51,650 bases of DNA from JBCCEJ01 sp039030335 (GCA_039030335.1 JBCCEJ010000041.1:1-51650); one strand, 5' to 3'; positions 16,835-25,933 are shown, counted from the stretch's first letter. Notes: generated from the sequence alone by a model not told the origin. Translations and numbers: made by a program.

Positions 16835-18079
16835 ATGCAGCTCAATAGTGAACTGGAAGCAATGCTTGCCGGTGAGTCTGGCCGTGCGCGGCAGTGGGCT
16901 GTCGAGCATCAGCTACAGGTGGGGCGTATGTTCGACGCGCCCGACATGGTCAGGGTCAGTCAGGCTCATATGATGGCGGATGCCGAATCCATCGGTATCC
17001 CGGGCGTTGAATTCATGGAGGGGCTGGCCGCACTGCCGGTCGAGGAACGCCGCGTGGCCATACCCATGATCACGGACCCGCGCGGCGTGGATCTCGACTA
17101 CTATGACCCGCTAGGCCAGACCGAAGACATGGCCAACATCGAGCGCCGGTTCATCGCCGCCTGTCGTGCCATGGGCATCCTGATGACCAACACCTGCATC
17201 AACTATCAGACCGTGATGCCGCCCGTGCTGGGCGACCACGTCGCCTACGGCGATACCGGCGTCGTCATCTATTCCAACAGTATCTGCGGGGCCCGTTCGA
17301 ATTTCGAAGGCGGGCCTTCGGCATTGGCCGCCGGGTTGACCGGCTATACGCCGCGCTACGGTTTGCACCTGGACGAATGCCGTCGCGCGACCCGCCGATT
17401 CGTCGTCAGCGAACAGCCGCAAGGCCTGACGGACTGGGGTGTGCTGGGAGCCGTGATAGGACGAAAAGCCGGTTCGTATTGGGAAGTGCCGGTCGTCGAG
17501 GGTATCGAACGGGTGCCGACGTCGGACGAGGCGAAACACATGGGTGCGGCGATGGCGAGCTACGGTTCGACGCCGCTTTTTCATATCGTGGGGGTGACAC
17601 CTGAGTGCGAGAGTCTTTGCGACGTTGACGCCGAGTGCCTGGAGGCCGAGCCGATCACCCGCGATGATTTGAATGCGCTGCGTTCGAGCTTCGGTGCGCA
17701 TGGCGAGAAAGTGGACGTGGTGGTGTTTGCTGCACCCCAACTGTCACTGGTCGAGATGCAGCGCGTCGCCGATCTCTGTCGTGACAAGCACCGGCACCCG
17801 GATACCGACGTGCTGGTCTGTACCGCCGCGAGCGTCTACGTCGACGCGAAGAGCGCCGGCTTCATCGATACCATCGAAGCGTTCGGCGCACGGGTATTGC
17901 AAGGCACATGCTTCTATCAGCAATACGCCCGCGAGATCGGCGAAGCCAACGGCTGGACGCGGTTGCTTTCGAATTCGACGAAGATCGTCAACATCCTCGG
18001 CGGGTACGGCTATCGGCCAGCGCTCGCGTCCATGGAAAACTGCGTCGCATCCGCCGTAGCCGGCAAGGTGGTGGCATGA
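16835..18079 (+). CDS. Aconitase X, large (catalytic) subunit
   Basis: A 414-residue protein of the DUF521/aconitase X family. Three cysteines suited to an iron-sulfur cluster are seen at 121 (TNTCINY), 151 (SNSICGARSNFEGGPSA) and 359 (QGTCFYQ), matching the three-Cys pattern described for the family. Bacterial aconitase X enzymes studied so far are cis-3-hydroxy-L-proline dehydratases, and archaeal ones are mevalonate-phosphate dehydratases; other hydroxy acids are possible. The stop overlaps the small-subunit start (ATGA at 18076). A weak TATCAT at 16800-16805 may be a promoter. Confidence 0.9.
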   Translation: MQLNSELEAMLAGESGRARQWAVEHQLQVGRMFDAPDMVRVSQAHMMADAESIGIPGVEFMEGLAALPVEERRVAIPMITDPRGVDLDYYDPLGQTEDMANIERRFIAACRAMGILMTNTCINYQTVMPPVLGDHVAYGDTGVVIYSNSICGARSNFEGGPSALAAGLTGYTPRYGLHLDECRRATRRFVVSEQPQGLTDWGVLGAVIGRKAGSYWEVPVVEGIERVPTSDEAKHMGAAMASYGSTPLFHIVGVTPECESLCDVDAECLEAEPITRDDLNALRSSFGAHGEKVDVVVFAAPQLSLVEMQRVADLCRDKHRHPDTDVLVCTAASVYVDAKSAGFIDTIEAFGARVLQGTCFYQQYAREIGEANGWTRLLSNSTKIVNILGGYGYRPALASMENCVASAVAGKVVA

Positions 18080-18489
18080 GTATCGAACTGAAATGCCACG
18101 CCGGCATCGGCGAGCGCGTCGAAGGGATTGCACTGGTCGCCCAGGACAACTTTTCCGCGCGCTACGATCTGGACCGCATCAAAGGTGTGTTCTCGCGGCC
18201 GGAACATGCGCTCGCCGGCCAGAGCTACGTCGACAAGATACTCGTGATGAATACCGCAAAGGGCGGCGTTGCCTCCGCATGGATGCTGCACGAGATGAAA
18301 TCGCGGGGCATGGCGCCGACGGCGATCCTGTTCAACGCCGCCAACACCATCCTCGCGCAAGGTGCCGCACTCGCCAACCTGCCGATGGTCGACCGGTTCG
18401 AAGACGGCGATGTGACGACGCTCATCCAGACCGGCGACCGGCTGATCGTCGAACCGGCGAGCGGCCTTGTGACGGTGACATCACGGTAG
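18076..18489 (+). CDS. Aconitase X, small (swivel) subunit, DUF126
   Basis: A 137-residue DUF126 protein that completes the aconitase X enzyme as its swivelling domain; some relatives carry both parts in one chain. The sequence SRPEHALAGQSYVDKILVMNTAKGG and the later LFNAANTILAQGAALANLPMVD are the family signatures. It overlaps the large-subunit stop, so the two should be made in equal amounts. It converges with the DUF1989-GcvT gene 25 bases downstream. Confidence 0.9.
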   Translation: MSIELKCHAGIGERVEGIALVAQDNFSARYDLDRIKGVFSRPEHALAGQSYVDKILVMNTAKGGVASAWMLHEMKSRGMAPTAILFNAANTILAQGAALANLPMVDRFEDGDVTTLIQTGDRLIVEPASGLVTVTSR

Positions 18490-18514
18490 CCGCGCCGCCC
18501 GTCTTTCGCCCGAT

Positions 18515-20830
18515 TCAAGCGCGCGCTTTCTCCCGCTTCGGATCGATAAAAGGCAGGTCGACCACCGTTCCCGGCAGGCGCTTCATGTGCCCGTCGAGCT
18601 TGCCGACTTCGAGCACCGACCCGGCCGCGCTGTTCTCGACCGCGACCCGGGCCATGGCGATGGCGTGTTGCAGCGTTGGCGAATAGGTCCCGCTCGTGAC
18701 GATGCCGACCTGCTGCCGGCCGACGAATATGGCGTCGCCGTGGTGCGGTGCTTCGCTGCCGTTGAAGCTGAGACCAACGAGCTTGCGCCGCGGTGCACCG
18801 CGGTTACGTTCAAGTGCCGGCTTGCCGACGAAGTAGGCCTTGTTGAAGTCGACGGCGAAGCCAAGGCCTGATTCCAACGCGTCTACGTCGGGACCAAATT
18901 CGGCGCCCGCGACCATCAGGCCGGCTTCGATGCGGAGCATCGACAGCGCGTCGCCCCCCATCGGCACCAGACCGTGCGGCTCCCCGGCCACCATGAGACC
19001 GTCCCAGATCGCCTCCGCGTCACGACGGTCGCAAAAGATCTCGTAACCGAGTTCGCCCGTGAAGCCGGTCCGGCACAGCATGAACGTGGGCCCATCGCGA
19101 TCGTGCAGTCGCGCGATCGTGAAACCGAACCACTTCACGTTGTCGAGCGTCGGGCGTGTCGGCTGGGTGAAGACGATAGTGCGCAAGATGTCCCGCGAAC
19201 GCGGCCCCTGCAGGGCGAGGTTTTGCAACTTGTGCCCGAGTGACCGCACATGGACGTGCAGGCCGAGCGCTTCGGCCTGCTCGCGCAGCTGCAGAGCCGA
19301 ATCGTTGTTGCCGCAGCACCAGCGAAATACGCCTGGCTCCAGTCGGAACAGCGTGCCGTCGTCGATGGCGCTGCCGCGCTCATCGCACATCAGCGCGTAA
19401 CAGCCGCGATGTTGAGAGAGCTTCGATACATCGCGGGTCAGACAGTGCTGGAGGAGTTGCTCGGCGTCCGGGCCGACGACGTCGAACTTCAAAAGACTGG
19501 ACATATCCTGCAGCGTCGCGCGCTGTCGGCACGCCCAGTACTCTTCGGTGGCGCCGGTGGCGTCGTACTGCGTTGCAAGCCAGAGATCGCGCGATACGGC
19601 GTAGTTGCTGGTCATCCTGGAAGTGCGCGGATGAAACGCGGAATGTCGGGTCAGTTGAGCCTCCTCGTCGGGTTGGGCGCGCCAGGCGACGGCATGTGCG
19701 ATCGATGCATTTTCCTCATACACCCGCACGTGGATGTCCGTCGGGTTCCAACCGTTGATCGGGTCGACGTCGTCGGGACAAGCAGTGGATACGCAGACGA
19801 GATCGGTGAGTGCCTGCATGACGACGTAATCGCCCGGTCGTGACCAGGCTTCATCGGAAGCGATGCGATTGGCCGCGTCGATCCACGAGTTGAAAAAGAA
19901 GTTGATGGCAGGCCACGCCCTGCGCGCTTCGATTCCATAGGGATCGAATGCATCGCTGATGTTGTCGGAGCAGTTGAGGTGCCCGGGAAAGCCGCGCTCC
20001 TCGTAGCCTCGCGCCGTGCAGGCGAGCGCAAAGGTGTCGTGGCGGCCGACGGTGTCCTGCCGAACGGCTAGCAGCGGCTGGATGTCCTGGTCAAAGAACT
20101 TGTCCTGCAGCCCTGGCATCGGATACGCGCCCCGCGCCATCGTGCGCGACACCGTTGAGTCGATGAAGCGCTCGAGGCCACGTTCCAGCGCATCGGCGCG
20201 CATGGCCATGAAGTCCGAACACTGCTGCCCGTCGACATCGATGACCTGGATGAACTGCCCTTTACTGACCGTATAGGCGCGCGCCGTGCCGCGCTCGACG
20301 CGCCATTCGTCGCGTATCCGGCCGAGCGGGTCCGGCAGTGTCTCCAGCGCGTTCGGACCCGCGGGCGGGGTCACCTGAATGCGAAAGCGACCGCCCCCGC
20401 CCGCTGACATGAAACCGGGTTCCACCGGGACCACCAGATAGAGGCGGGTGGTCTCGGTGATGCGAAACCTGCATGTTTCGCCAGCTGCTGTGGTGTGGTC
20501 GAACAGCTCTGCGGCCCGCGCGTTGCTGAGACTCGAGTTCCGGGCGCGCGCAACCGCCGTCATCTCGCGGCTGTCGAACGCAGTTGGATCCAAAGATGCC
20601 GGAGCCGTTTGCGGGAAGTCGAACGCGGTGGCGGTAAAGTCCCTCTGCGCGTCGCCGAGCGCGGTGACAAGACATCTGCCACCGCCATCCACGTTGGTCA
20701 CAGCAACGATCGCCCGAGCGGGCACGGCGATGCTGCCCGCTTCGCCCCAATGCACGTCGAGTTGCAGCCGCGTCGGCGATTTGAGTCCCACGTAGTGCTC
20801 GCGTTGCAGCGGCGAAAGCGTTAACGGCAC
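18515..20830 (-). CDS. DUF1989-GcvT fusion protein
   Basis: A 771-residue fusion. Residues about 1-150 form an N-terminal region I do not recognise by name; about 165-370 is DUF1989 (the urea-carboxylase-associated type, with QQCSDF and LNCSDNISDAFDPYG cysteines); about 400-771 is a full GcvT/aminomethyltransferase domain with GCYALMCDERGSAIDDG (both folate-loop Asps kept), LQGPRSRDIL and CRTGFTGELGYEIF. DUF1989 proteins accompany amine and urea catabolism genes. A folate-dependent one-carbon transfer coupled to amine oxidation is the likely role, perhaps with the DAO gene of the opposite strand. GTG start at 20830, with AGGA 10 bases upstream inside the short repeat ACAGG-TT-CCTGT. Confidence 0.88.
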   Translation of the reverse strand: MPLTLSPLQREHYVGLKSPTRLQLDVHWGEAGSIAVPARAIVAVTNVDGGGRCLVTALGDAQRDFTATAFDFPQTAPASLDPTAFDSREMTAVARARNSSLSNARAAELFDHTTAAGETCRFRITETTRLYLVVPVEPGFMSAGGGGRFRIQVTPPAGPNALETLPDPLGRIRDEWRVERGTARAYTVSKGQFIQVIDVDGQQCSDFMAMRADALERGLERFIDSTVSRTMARGAYPMPGLQDKFFDQDIQPLLAVRQDTVGRHDTFALACTARGYEERGFPGHLNCSDNISDAFDPYGIEARRAWPAINFFFNSWIDAANRIASDEAWSRPGDYVVMQALTDLVCVSTACPDDVDPINGWNPTDIHVRVYEENASIAHAVAWRAQPDEEAQLTRHSAFHPRTSRMTSNYAVSRDLWLATQYDATGATEEYWACRQRATLQDMSSLLKFDVVGPDAEQLLQHCLTRDVSKLSQHRGCYALMCDERGSAIDDGTLFRLEPGVFRWCCGNNDSALQLREQAEALGLHVHVRSLGHKLQNLALQGPRSRDILRTIVFTQPTRPTLDNVKWFGFTIARLHDRDGPTFMLCRTGFTGELGYEIFCDRRDAEAIWDGLMVAGEPHGLVPMGGDALSMLRIEAGLMVAGAEFGPDVDALESGLGFAVDFNKAYFVGKPALERNRGAPRRKLVGLSFNGSEAPHHGDAIFVGRQQVGIVTSGTYSPTLQHAIAMARVAVENSAAGSVLEVGKLDGHMKRLPGTVVDLPFIDPKREKARA

Positions 20831-21293
20831 GGTGACAGGTTCCTGTTTTCGAGCGGGGTGATTTGAAACCGGTTAGGCGGAGTCACAGCGGTGCCACTCG
20901 AGGCGTGTCCGCATTATGACGGCGTGCTGCAGCCAGTTACAGGTTTTGACCGGTCGCGCGCCGCCGACGCGGTTATGCTCCTTGCCGACCACGGTCTCCG
21001 GGACTTCGCGGTGTTGCGCGGCCCGTTGCGAGAGACTGACCGCACGGCGGCTCGGCGCGCGGGCGCCGCGAAGGCTGGCGTCAGCATCCCGGAACAGATG
21101 TCGGCCATGCGTTCTGGCAATCTGGACTGGTCAGCCCATGGCGTGCCCGCGCCGACGATGGTCAACCTGCCGGTGCCCCGACGTGCGCCATGGCCACGGC
21201 CGACGCCGCTTCGAGTTCATCAAACCTGCGGGTCGCGAACGTGCCCATCGTGCGCATCAGACGGCGCCGGGCGACAGTTGCGAAGAGGGGGAT
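20831..21293. other. Non-coding stretch between the GcvT fusion and tRNA-Phe
   Basis: 463 bases without a gene I can support. An open frame from the GTG at 20891 has no recognisable motif and runs on through the antisense of the tRNA, so I do not call it. The 20835-20846 imperfect palindrome sits in the leader of the minus-strand fusion gene. Confidence 0.6.
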
Positions 21294-21369
<76 letters not shown>

Positions 21370-21381
21370 GCAAGGCCGCGT

Positions 21382-21410
21382 ATTAGACGCGAAGCAGGTG
21401 GCCCGGTCAA
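21382..21410 (-). promoter_or_regulatory. Sigma-70 promoter of tRNA-Phe
   Basis: On the minus strand TTGACC (21410-21405) and TCTAAT (21387-21382) are 17 bases apart, each 5 of 6 to consensus, and are followed by a G+C-rich stretch before the tRNA as in stringently controlled stable-RNA promoters. Confidence 0.75.
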
Positions 21411-21464
21411 GCAGCCGAACACGCCGTCTGCGCGACGCGCCGAGGGGCCCCGCTTTCGTTGCAC

Positions 21465-21492
21465 GTGACATTTTCGCGCGTTGGCCTATCAT
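21465..21492 (+). promoter_or_regulatory. Sigma-70 promoter of the URC operon
   Basis: GTGACA (21465-21470) and TATCAT (21487-21492), each 5 of 6 to consensus with a 16-base spacer, would give a transcript starting about 22 bases before the ATG at 21521. Confidence 0.55.
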
Positions 21493-21520
21493 CTATTTTT
21501 GAGTGGTTCACGGTGCGCAG

Positions 21521-22768
21521 ATGAGCAATCGCCCGTCCCCTTCCTCTCACATCAAACTCACGACCCATCCCAGCGACAGAAGCGCGGCCCTGCCGGTCGA
21601 GTGGGGGGCATCTTCGGCAGTCGACCGCGGCCCGGTGGTCGGTTCGCTGACCCGGGAACGCAATGCCATCGGCACCCATTCCGGTTCGTACTCGATATAT
21701 CGGGCGCTCGCCGTTGCGGCAGGTCAGCTGAGCGCTGAGCACCGTCCGGACCTGAGTGACACGTCACCTGCGGAGTCCATCGGTCCGCACCCCCAGTGGT
21801 TCGACGCCCGCTCGATCGTTTCCCTCGATCCTTTCGGTCATCAAGTCAGTGACGTGTTTGCCGGCCAGATCGAACAGGGCGTCGACATCCGGCCGACCAT
21901 CGCGGTAACCAAAGCGCATGTCAACATGCCGGAGATCCGCGAGGCGATGCAGGCAGGCAGGCTCGTGCCCGACGGCACCCTGCTCACCGAGAACGGCGAC
22001 GTGCGCGTGACCAAAGCGGCGGTGGAACCGGTCTGGTACCTGCCCGGGATCGCCGAGCGGTTTGACGTGGCCGAAACGGAACTGAGACGGCAACTCTTCG
22101 AACAGTCGGGCGGCATGTTCACCGAACTCGTCACGCGTGGAGATCTGAAGCTCTTCCTACCGCCTATCGGCGGCATCACGCTGTACATCGTGGGCGACCT
22201 CGCTGCCATCACCGATCCGGACCGGCCGGTTGCCTGCCGAGTGCACGATGAGTGCAACGGGTCGGACGTATTCGGGTCGGACATCTGTACTTGCCGACCC
22301 TACCTCGCACACGGCATCGAAGTTTGCGTGGAGACGGCCCAGCGCGACGGCGTGGGCATCATCGTCTACAACCGCAAGGAAGGCCGGGCGCTCGGCGAAG
22401 TGACGAAGTTCCTGGTCTACAACGCGCGCAAGCGGCAAGAGGGCGGCGACCGGGCCGAGACCTATTTCGAGCGTACTGAATGTGTGGCCGGCGTGCAGGA
22501 CATGCGATTTCAGGAGTTGATGCCGGATGTGTTGAACTGGCTCGGTGTGCGTCATATCGATCGGTTCGTGTCGATGTCGAACATGAAGTTCGATGCGCTC
22601 AGCAGATCCGGGATCACCGTAGGCGAGCGGCTGGAAATTCCCGCGGAACTGATCCCGGACGACGCCAGTGTCGAAATGGACGCCAAGCGCGCAGCCGGAT
22701 ACTTCACTGAACAACATATCGGTGAAGAGGAACTGCGCGAGGCCAAAGGCCGCAATCTGCACGAATAG
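21521..22768 (+). CDS. urc1: GTP cyclohydrolase II-like protein, URC1 type
   Basis: A 415-residue member of the GTP cyclohydrolase II superfamily, much longer than riboflavin RibA (about 200 residues) because of an N-terminal region of roughly 190 residues. The zinc site Cys245-x10-Cys256-x-Cys258 (ECNGSDVFGSDICTC) is intact, followed by YNRKEGRALG. Linkage to DUF1688 and uracil phosphoribosyltransferase identifies it as the URC1 type of the yeast/bacterial uracil catabolic pathway, where the enzyme is thought to open the pyrimidine ring of a uracil ribonucleotide, not GTP. ATG at 21521 is preferred to the GTG at 21503. No obvious ribosome site. Confidence 0.87.
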   Translation: MSNRPSPSSHIKLTTHPSDRSAALPVEWGASSAVDRGPVVGSLTRERNAIGTHSGSYSIYRALAVAAGQLSAEHRPDLSDTSPAESIGPHPQWFDARSIVSLDPFGHQVSDVFAGQIEQGVDIRPTIAVTKAHVNMPEIREAMQAGRLVPDGTLLTENGDVRVTKAAVEPVWYLPGIAERFDVAETELRRQLFEQSGGMFTELVTRGDLKLFLPPIGGITLYIVGDLAAITDPDRPVACRVHDECNGSDVFGSDICTCRPYLAHGIEVCVETAQRDGVGIIVYNRKEGRALGEVTKFLVYNARKRQEGGDRAETYFERTECVAGVQDMRFQELMPDVLNWLGVRHIDRFVSMSNMKFDALSRSGITVGERLEIPAELIPDDASVEMDAKRAAGYFTEQHIGEEELREAKGRNLHE

Positions 22769-22812
22769 CCGTCTTCACCGGTTCGACGCTTTGGAGTCCG
22801 GTAGCGACCCGC

Positions 22813-24036
22813 ATGACCATCCCCGCTGAACTTGCTGAATTGATGTCCGCCCGCGGCGTCCGCCGACGGGCGCAGGAACTGCTGACGCGCGCTGAAGACG
22901 GACTCTCCGACCATTTCATCGTGCGGCGCGAGCGCCTGGCCAACGCCGTCGACGCGGTCGTCGATGCGACGCGGCGGCGCTATCCGGATCTGGTAATCCC
23001 GTATCACAGCCGCTGGCGGCATTTCCGCCTTGGGGAACTTGACCTGGCTGACGCCCTGTTCGATGAAGCGCGCGCTCCGCACCCCGACGAGCAGGCGCGT
23101 CAGCGCATCGATCTGGCCGTGACATCGGTGCTGCTCGACGCGGGCGCCGGCCCGGGGTGGTCCTACCGACATTCGAGCGGTGCACGACTGGCGCGCTCGG
23201 AAGGTCTCGCCATCGCAAGCCTGGACGCATTTGCAACGGGCGCGTTCAGCTCGGACCGCGCGGTTGCGCTGAGGGCGGACGCAGCCGGTCTGGAAGCGCT
23301 CGACGAGCGGCTGCTCGCGCGTGCTTTTCAAGTCACGCAGAGCAATCCGCTGGTCGGTCTCTCCGGGCGCGCAGCGCTGATGCGCGGCCTCGGCACTGCC
23401 CTCAGGGCGGCGCCTCACCTGTTCGGCGCAGATTGCCCGAGACCGGGAAATCTGCTCGACCTGCTCAGGCGTCGGCACCCCGACGGCAACGTGCCGGCCG
23501 CGTCGGTTCTGGAGGTCGTGCTCGACGGTTTCGGGCCGATATGGCCAGGACGGCTTCGCCACGGTGACACGCCGTTGGGTGACGTGTGGCGCCATCGCGC
23601 CATTCAGCGCGACGACGCCACCACCGGCCTGTTGCCGTTGCACAAGCTGTCTCAATGGATGACGTATTCGTTGCTCGAACCTCTGCAGGGCGCCGGTTTG
23701 GCAGTAACCGGGTTGGATGAGCTGACTGGCCTCGCCGAGTATCGCAACGGTGGGCTCATGCTCGACGCCGGCATTCTCGCGACGCGCGATGCGACTGCGC
23801 TCGACGCCCCCATCGCGGTAGATGCCGAACTGGTCGTGGAATGGCGCGCGCTGACCGTTGCACTGCTCGACGACATCGCGGCGAGCGTGCGTCAACATCT
23901 GGATTTGCCCGTGTCGGCTTTACCGCTTGCAAGCGTCTTGGAAGGTGGCACCTGGGCGGCCGGCCGGCAGTTTGCAGCCGAACGGCGCGACGGCTTGCCG
24001 CCGTTTGAGCTCATCAGCGACGGCACGGTCTTTTAA
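22813..24036 (+). CDS. urc4: DUF1688 protein, URC4 type
   Basis: A 407-residue DUF1688 protein, the URC4 component of the uracil catabolism pathway. YHSRWRHFRLGELD and GPGWSYRHSSGARLARSEGLA near the N-terminus and FRDG-free LPPFELISDGTVF at the C-terminus fit the family. Its reaction is not settled; it acts after the ring-opening step. It lies between URC1-like and upp genes in one orientation, with gaps of 44 and 43 bases. Confidence 0.88.
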   Translation: MTIPAELAELMSARGVRRRAQELLTRAEDGLSDHFIVRRERLANAVDAVVDATRRRYPDLVIPYHSRWRHFRLGELDLADALFDEARAPHPDEQARQRIDLAVTSVLLDAGAGPGWSYRHSSGARLARSEGLAIASLDAFATGAFSSDRAVALRADAAGLEALDERLLARAFQVTQSNPLVGLSGRAALMRGLGTALRAAPHLFGADCPRPGNLLDLLRRRHPDGNVPAASVLEVVLDGFGPIWPGRLRHGDTPLGDVWRHRAIQRDDATTGLLPLHKLSQWMTYSLLEPLQGAGLAVTGLDELTGLAEYRNGGLMLDAGILATRDATALDAPIAVDAELVVEWRALTVALLDDIAASVRQHLDLPVSALPLASVLEGGTWAAGRQFAAERRDGLPPFELISDGTVF

Positions 24037-24079
24037 TCTGACCGGCGTCTGCATCTCGTCAATTCAGGAGAACCATCCA

Positions 24080-24709
24080 ATGGCTGAATGTACCGTCGTA
24101 GACCACCCGCTGGTGCAGCACAAACTCACGTTGATGCGCCGCCGCGATACGCCAACGGCGAAATTCCGTCAGTTGCTAAACGAGATTTCGATGCTGCTCG
24201 GCTATGAGGTCACGCGCGATCTGAAGTTGGAAACGACTGAAATCGAAACCCCGCTGGAGCCGATGCAGGCGCCATTGCTTTCAGGTAAGAAGCTGGTGTT
24301 GATTTCGATCCTGCGCGCTGGCAACGGGTTACTCGAAGGTATGCTCGACCTGATGCCGTCGGCGCGCGTGGGTCACGTGGGTCTTTACCGTGACCCCGAT
24401 ACGCTCATCGCCATCGAATACTATTTCAAAGTACCGGAGGAACTGTCCGACCGGCCCGTGCTGATGCTGGATCCGATGCTCGCGACGGCGAATTCGTCTA
24501 TTGCAGCGGTGCACCGGATCAAAGAAGCCGGTGCGCGTGATATCAAGATGGTGTGTCTGCTGGCGGCTCCGGAAGGCGTTGCCAAGTTTCATGACGAACA
24601 CCCGGACGTGCCTATTTTTACCGCCGCGGTCGACAGCCACCTAAACGATCATGGCTACATCGTGCCGGGCCTCGGTGACGCCGGGGACCGTATCTACGGC
24701 ACCAAGTAG
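24080..24709 (+). CDS. upp: Uracil phosphoribosyltransferase
   Basis: A 209-residue enzyme converting uracil and PRPP to UMP, the entry step of the URC route as well as of salvage. ISILRAGNGLLEGML, the PRPP loop MLDPMLATANSS (about 129-140) and the C-terminal LNDHGYIVPGLGDAGDRIYGT are diagnostic. The PRPP loop has Ala-Asn where most Upp proteins have Gly-Gly. An AGGAG ribosome site lies 9 bases before the ATG. Last gene of the URC operon; it converges with the monooxygenase gene. Confidence 0.93.
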   Translation: MAECTVVDHPLVQHKLTLMRRRDTPTAKFRQLLNEISMLLGYEVTRDLKLETTEIETPLEPMQAPLLSGKKLVLISILRAGNGLLEGMLDLMPSARVGHVGLYRDPDTLIAIEYYFKVPEELSDRPVLMLDPMLATANSSIAAVHRIKEAGARDIKMVCLLAAPEGVAKFHDEHPDVPIFTAAVDSHLNDHGYIVPGLGDAGDRIYGTK

Positions 24710-24739
24710 GGTGCGGCAGTCTGCCTGAGAACAGTGCGT

Positions 24740-25933
24740 TCAGTTTCGTAGTCCGATACGCCCGGCGACGACGGCTGCCATCAGCCACGGCATGCCAGGC
24801 ACATGTCGCATCGGTCCGAACAGCCGATCTCTCAGCGCCGGCAGTATGCGCCCGCGCGATTGAAATACCGGGGTCAGCAGCAGGCTCATGGTTTGGTACA
24901 GCCGCACGTGCAGCCAGCGTTGGCGCGCGTACGCGCGCTGCGCGGCGGTCAAGTCGGAATGGGTGCGCAATGCTTGTCGCAGCGCGGCGCAGTCGAGTAG
25001 GGCCATGTTCGCACCTTGCCCGAGCTGCGGACTGGTGGAGTGTGCCGCATCGCCCAGATGCACGACGCCAGACGCGTACGGGCGCCGTAGCGTTCGATGT
25101 GCGTACGTGGCCAGCGTCAATTGCTCGGGCCGTTCGATCTGGTCGAGCAGACATGCGGTCTCCGGCCATAAACTCAAAACCTGCTGTTTCCACGCGCCCA
25201 GGCCTTCGGCCTGCCAACGCGCGTAGGTATCGACCTCTAAACTCCAAAACAGCGTGACTTTGTCCGGGCCTTCCGGATTAATCCGGCCAACCGGCAAGAC
25301 TCCGATCATGATGTCTGCGCGCCGGTAGCGTTGTTGCAGCCAGCGCGCTTCGAACGGACCGTTGGCTGGCCAGTCGAGGGTTCCCCAAAGGGCACCGAAT
25401 GCGAGCGGCATGCGGTATCCGTCAGCGAGCGGTGAGTGGGTACCGGCCGCATTGACGACCAGTTCGCACGGTTCGCTCGCCTGGCCGTCTGCGGCGACGA
25501 CCCGGAACCGGCCGTGCGTGGTCGCCTCTACTGCAGTGGCGTCGAAGTGGGTGGTGACGGGAATGTTCCGCGCGGCCGCGGCATCGAGCAGTACCTGAAA
25601 CAGCGCGCCCCGGTGGATACCGAGTCCGTGCGCGCCGTTGGCCAGAGCGGCATACGGCACGTCGAGTGCAATTCGCGCATCTGGGGCTGTGAGCCCGTAG
25701 AGACGATCGATCGGATTGCCGAGCTCTCGTAACGCGTGATCCAATCCAAGCTCTCGCGCGACCGCCAGTCCGGTCGGTTGCAGCAGCAGACCTGAGCCGA
25801 TGGGTTCGGGGGCGGCGAGGCGGTCGAGCAGGTGGACGCGGTGTCCGTCGTCGTGCAGCGCTATCGCTGCGCCGAGGCCAGCAGGGCCGCAGCCGACGAT
25901 GGCGATGTCGCGCGTTCTCGAGTCCAACGTCAC
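24740..25933 (-). CDS. FAD-dependent monooxygenase (UbiH/PHBH-like)
   Basis: A 397-residue single-component flavin monooxygenase. The N-terminal IAIVGCGPAGLGAAIAL (about 10-26), ending in LLDRL, binds FAD; VVHLGDAAHSTSPQLGQGANMAL (about 300-322) is the second flavin motif of the p-hydroxybenzoate hydroxylase family. It would hydroxylate an aromatic or polyketide-like substrate using NAD(P)H and O2. Ubiquinone hydroxylases have a similar layout, but no ubi genes are nearby, so the substrate is open. It lies 27 bases downstream of yggX and is probably co-transcribed with it. Confidence 0.86.
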   Translation of the reverse strand: MTLDSRTRDIAIVGCGPAGLGAAIALHDDGHRVHLLDRLAAPEPIGSGLLLQPTGLAVARELGLDHALRELGNPIDRLYGLTAPDARIALDVPYAALANGAHGLGIHRGALFQVLLDAAAARNIPVTTHFDATAVEATTHGRFRVVAADGQASEPCELVVNAAGTHSPLADGYRMPLAFGALWGTLDWPANGPFEARWLQQRYRRADIMIGVLPVGRINPEGPDKVTLFWSLEVDTYARWQAEGLGAWKQQVLSLWPETACLLDQIERPEQLTLATYAHRTLRRPYASGVVHLGDAAHSTSPQLGQGANMALLDCAALRQALRTHSDLTAAQRAYARQRWLHVRLYQTMSLLLTPVFQSRGRILPALRDRLFGPMRHVPGMPWLMAAVVAGRIGLRN

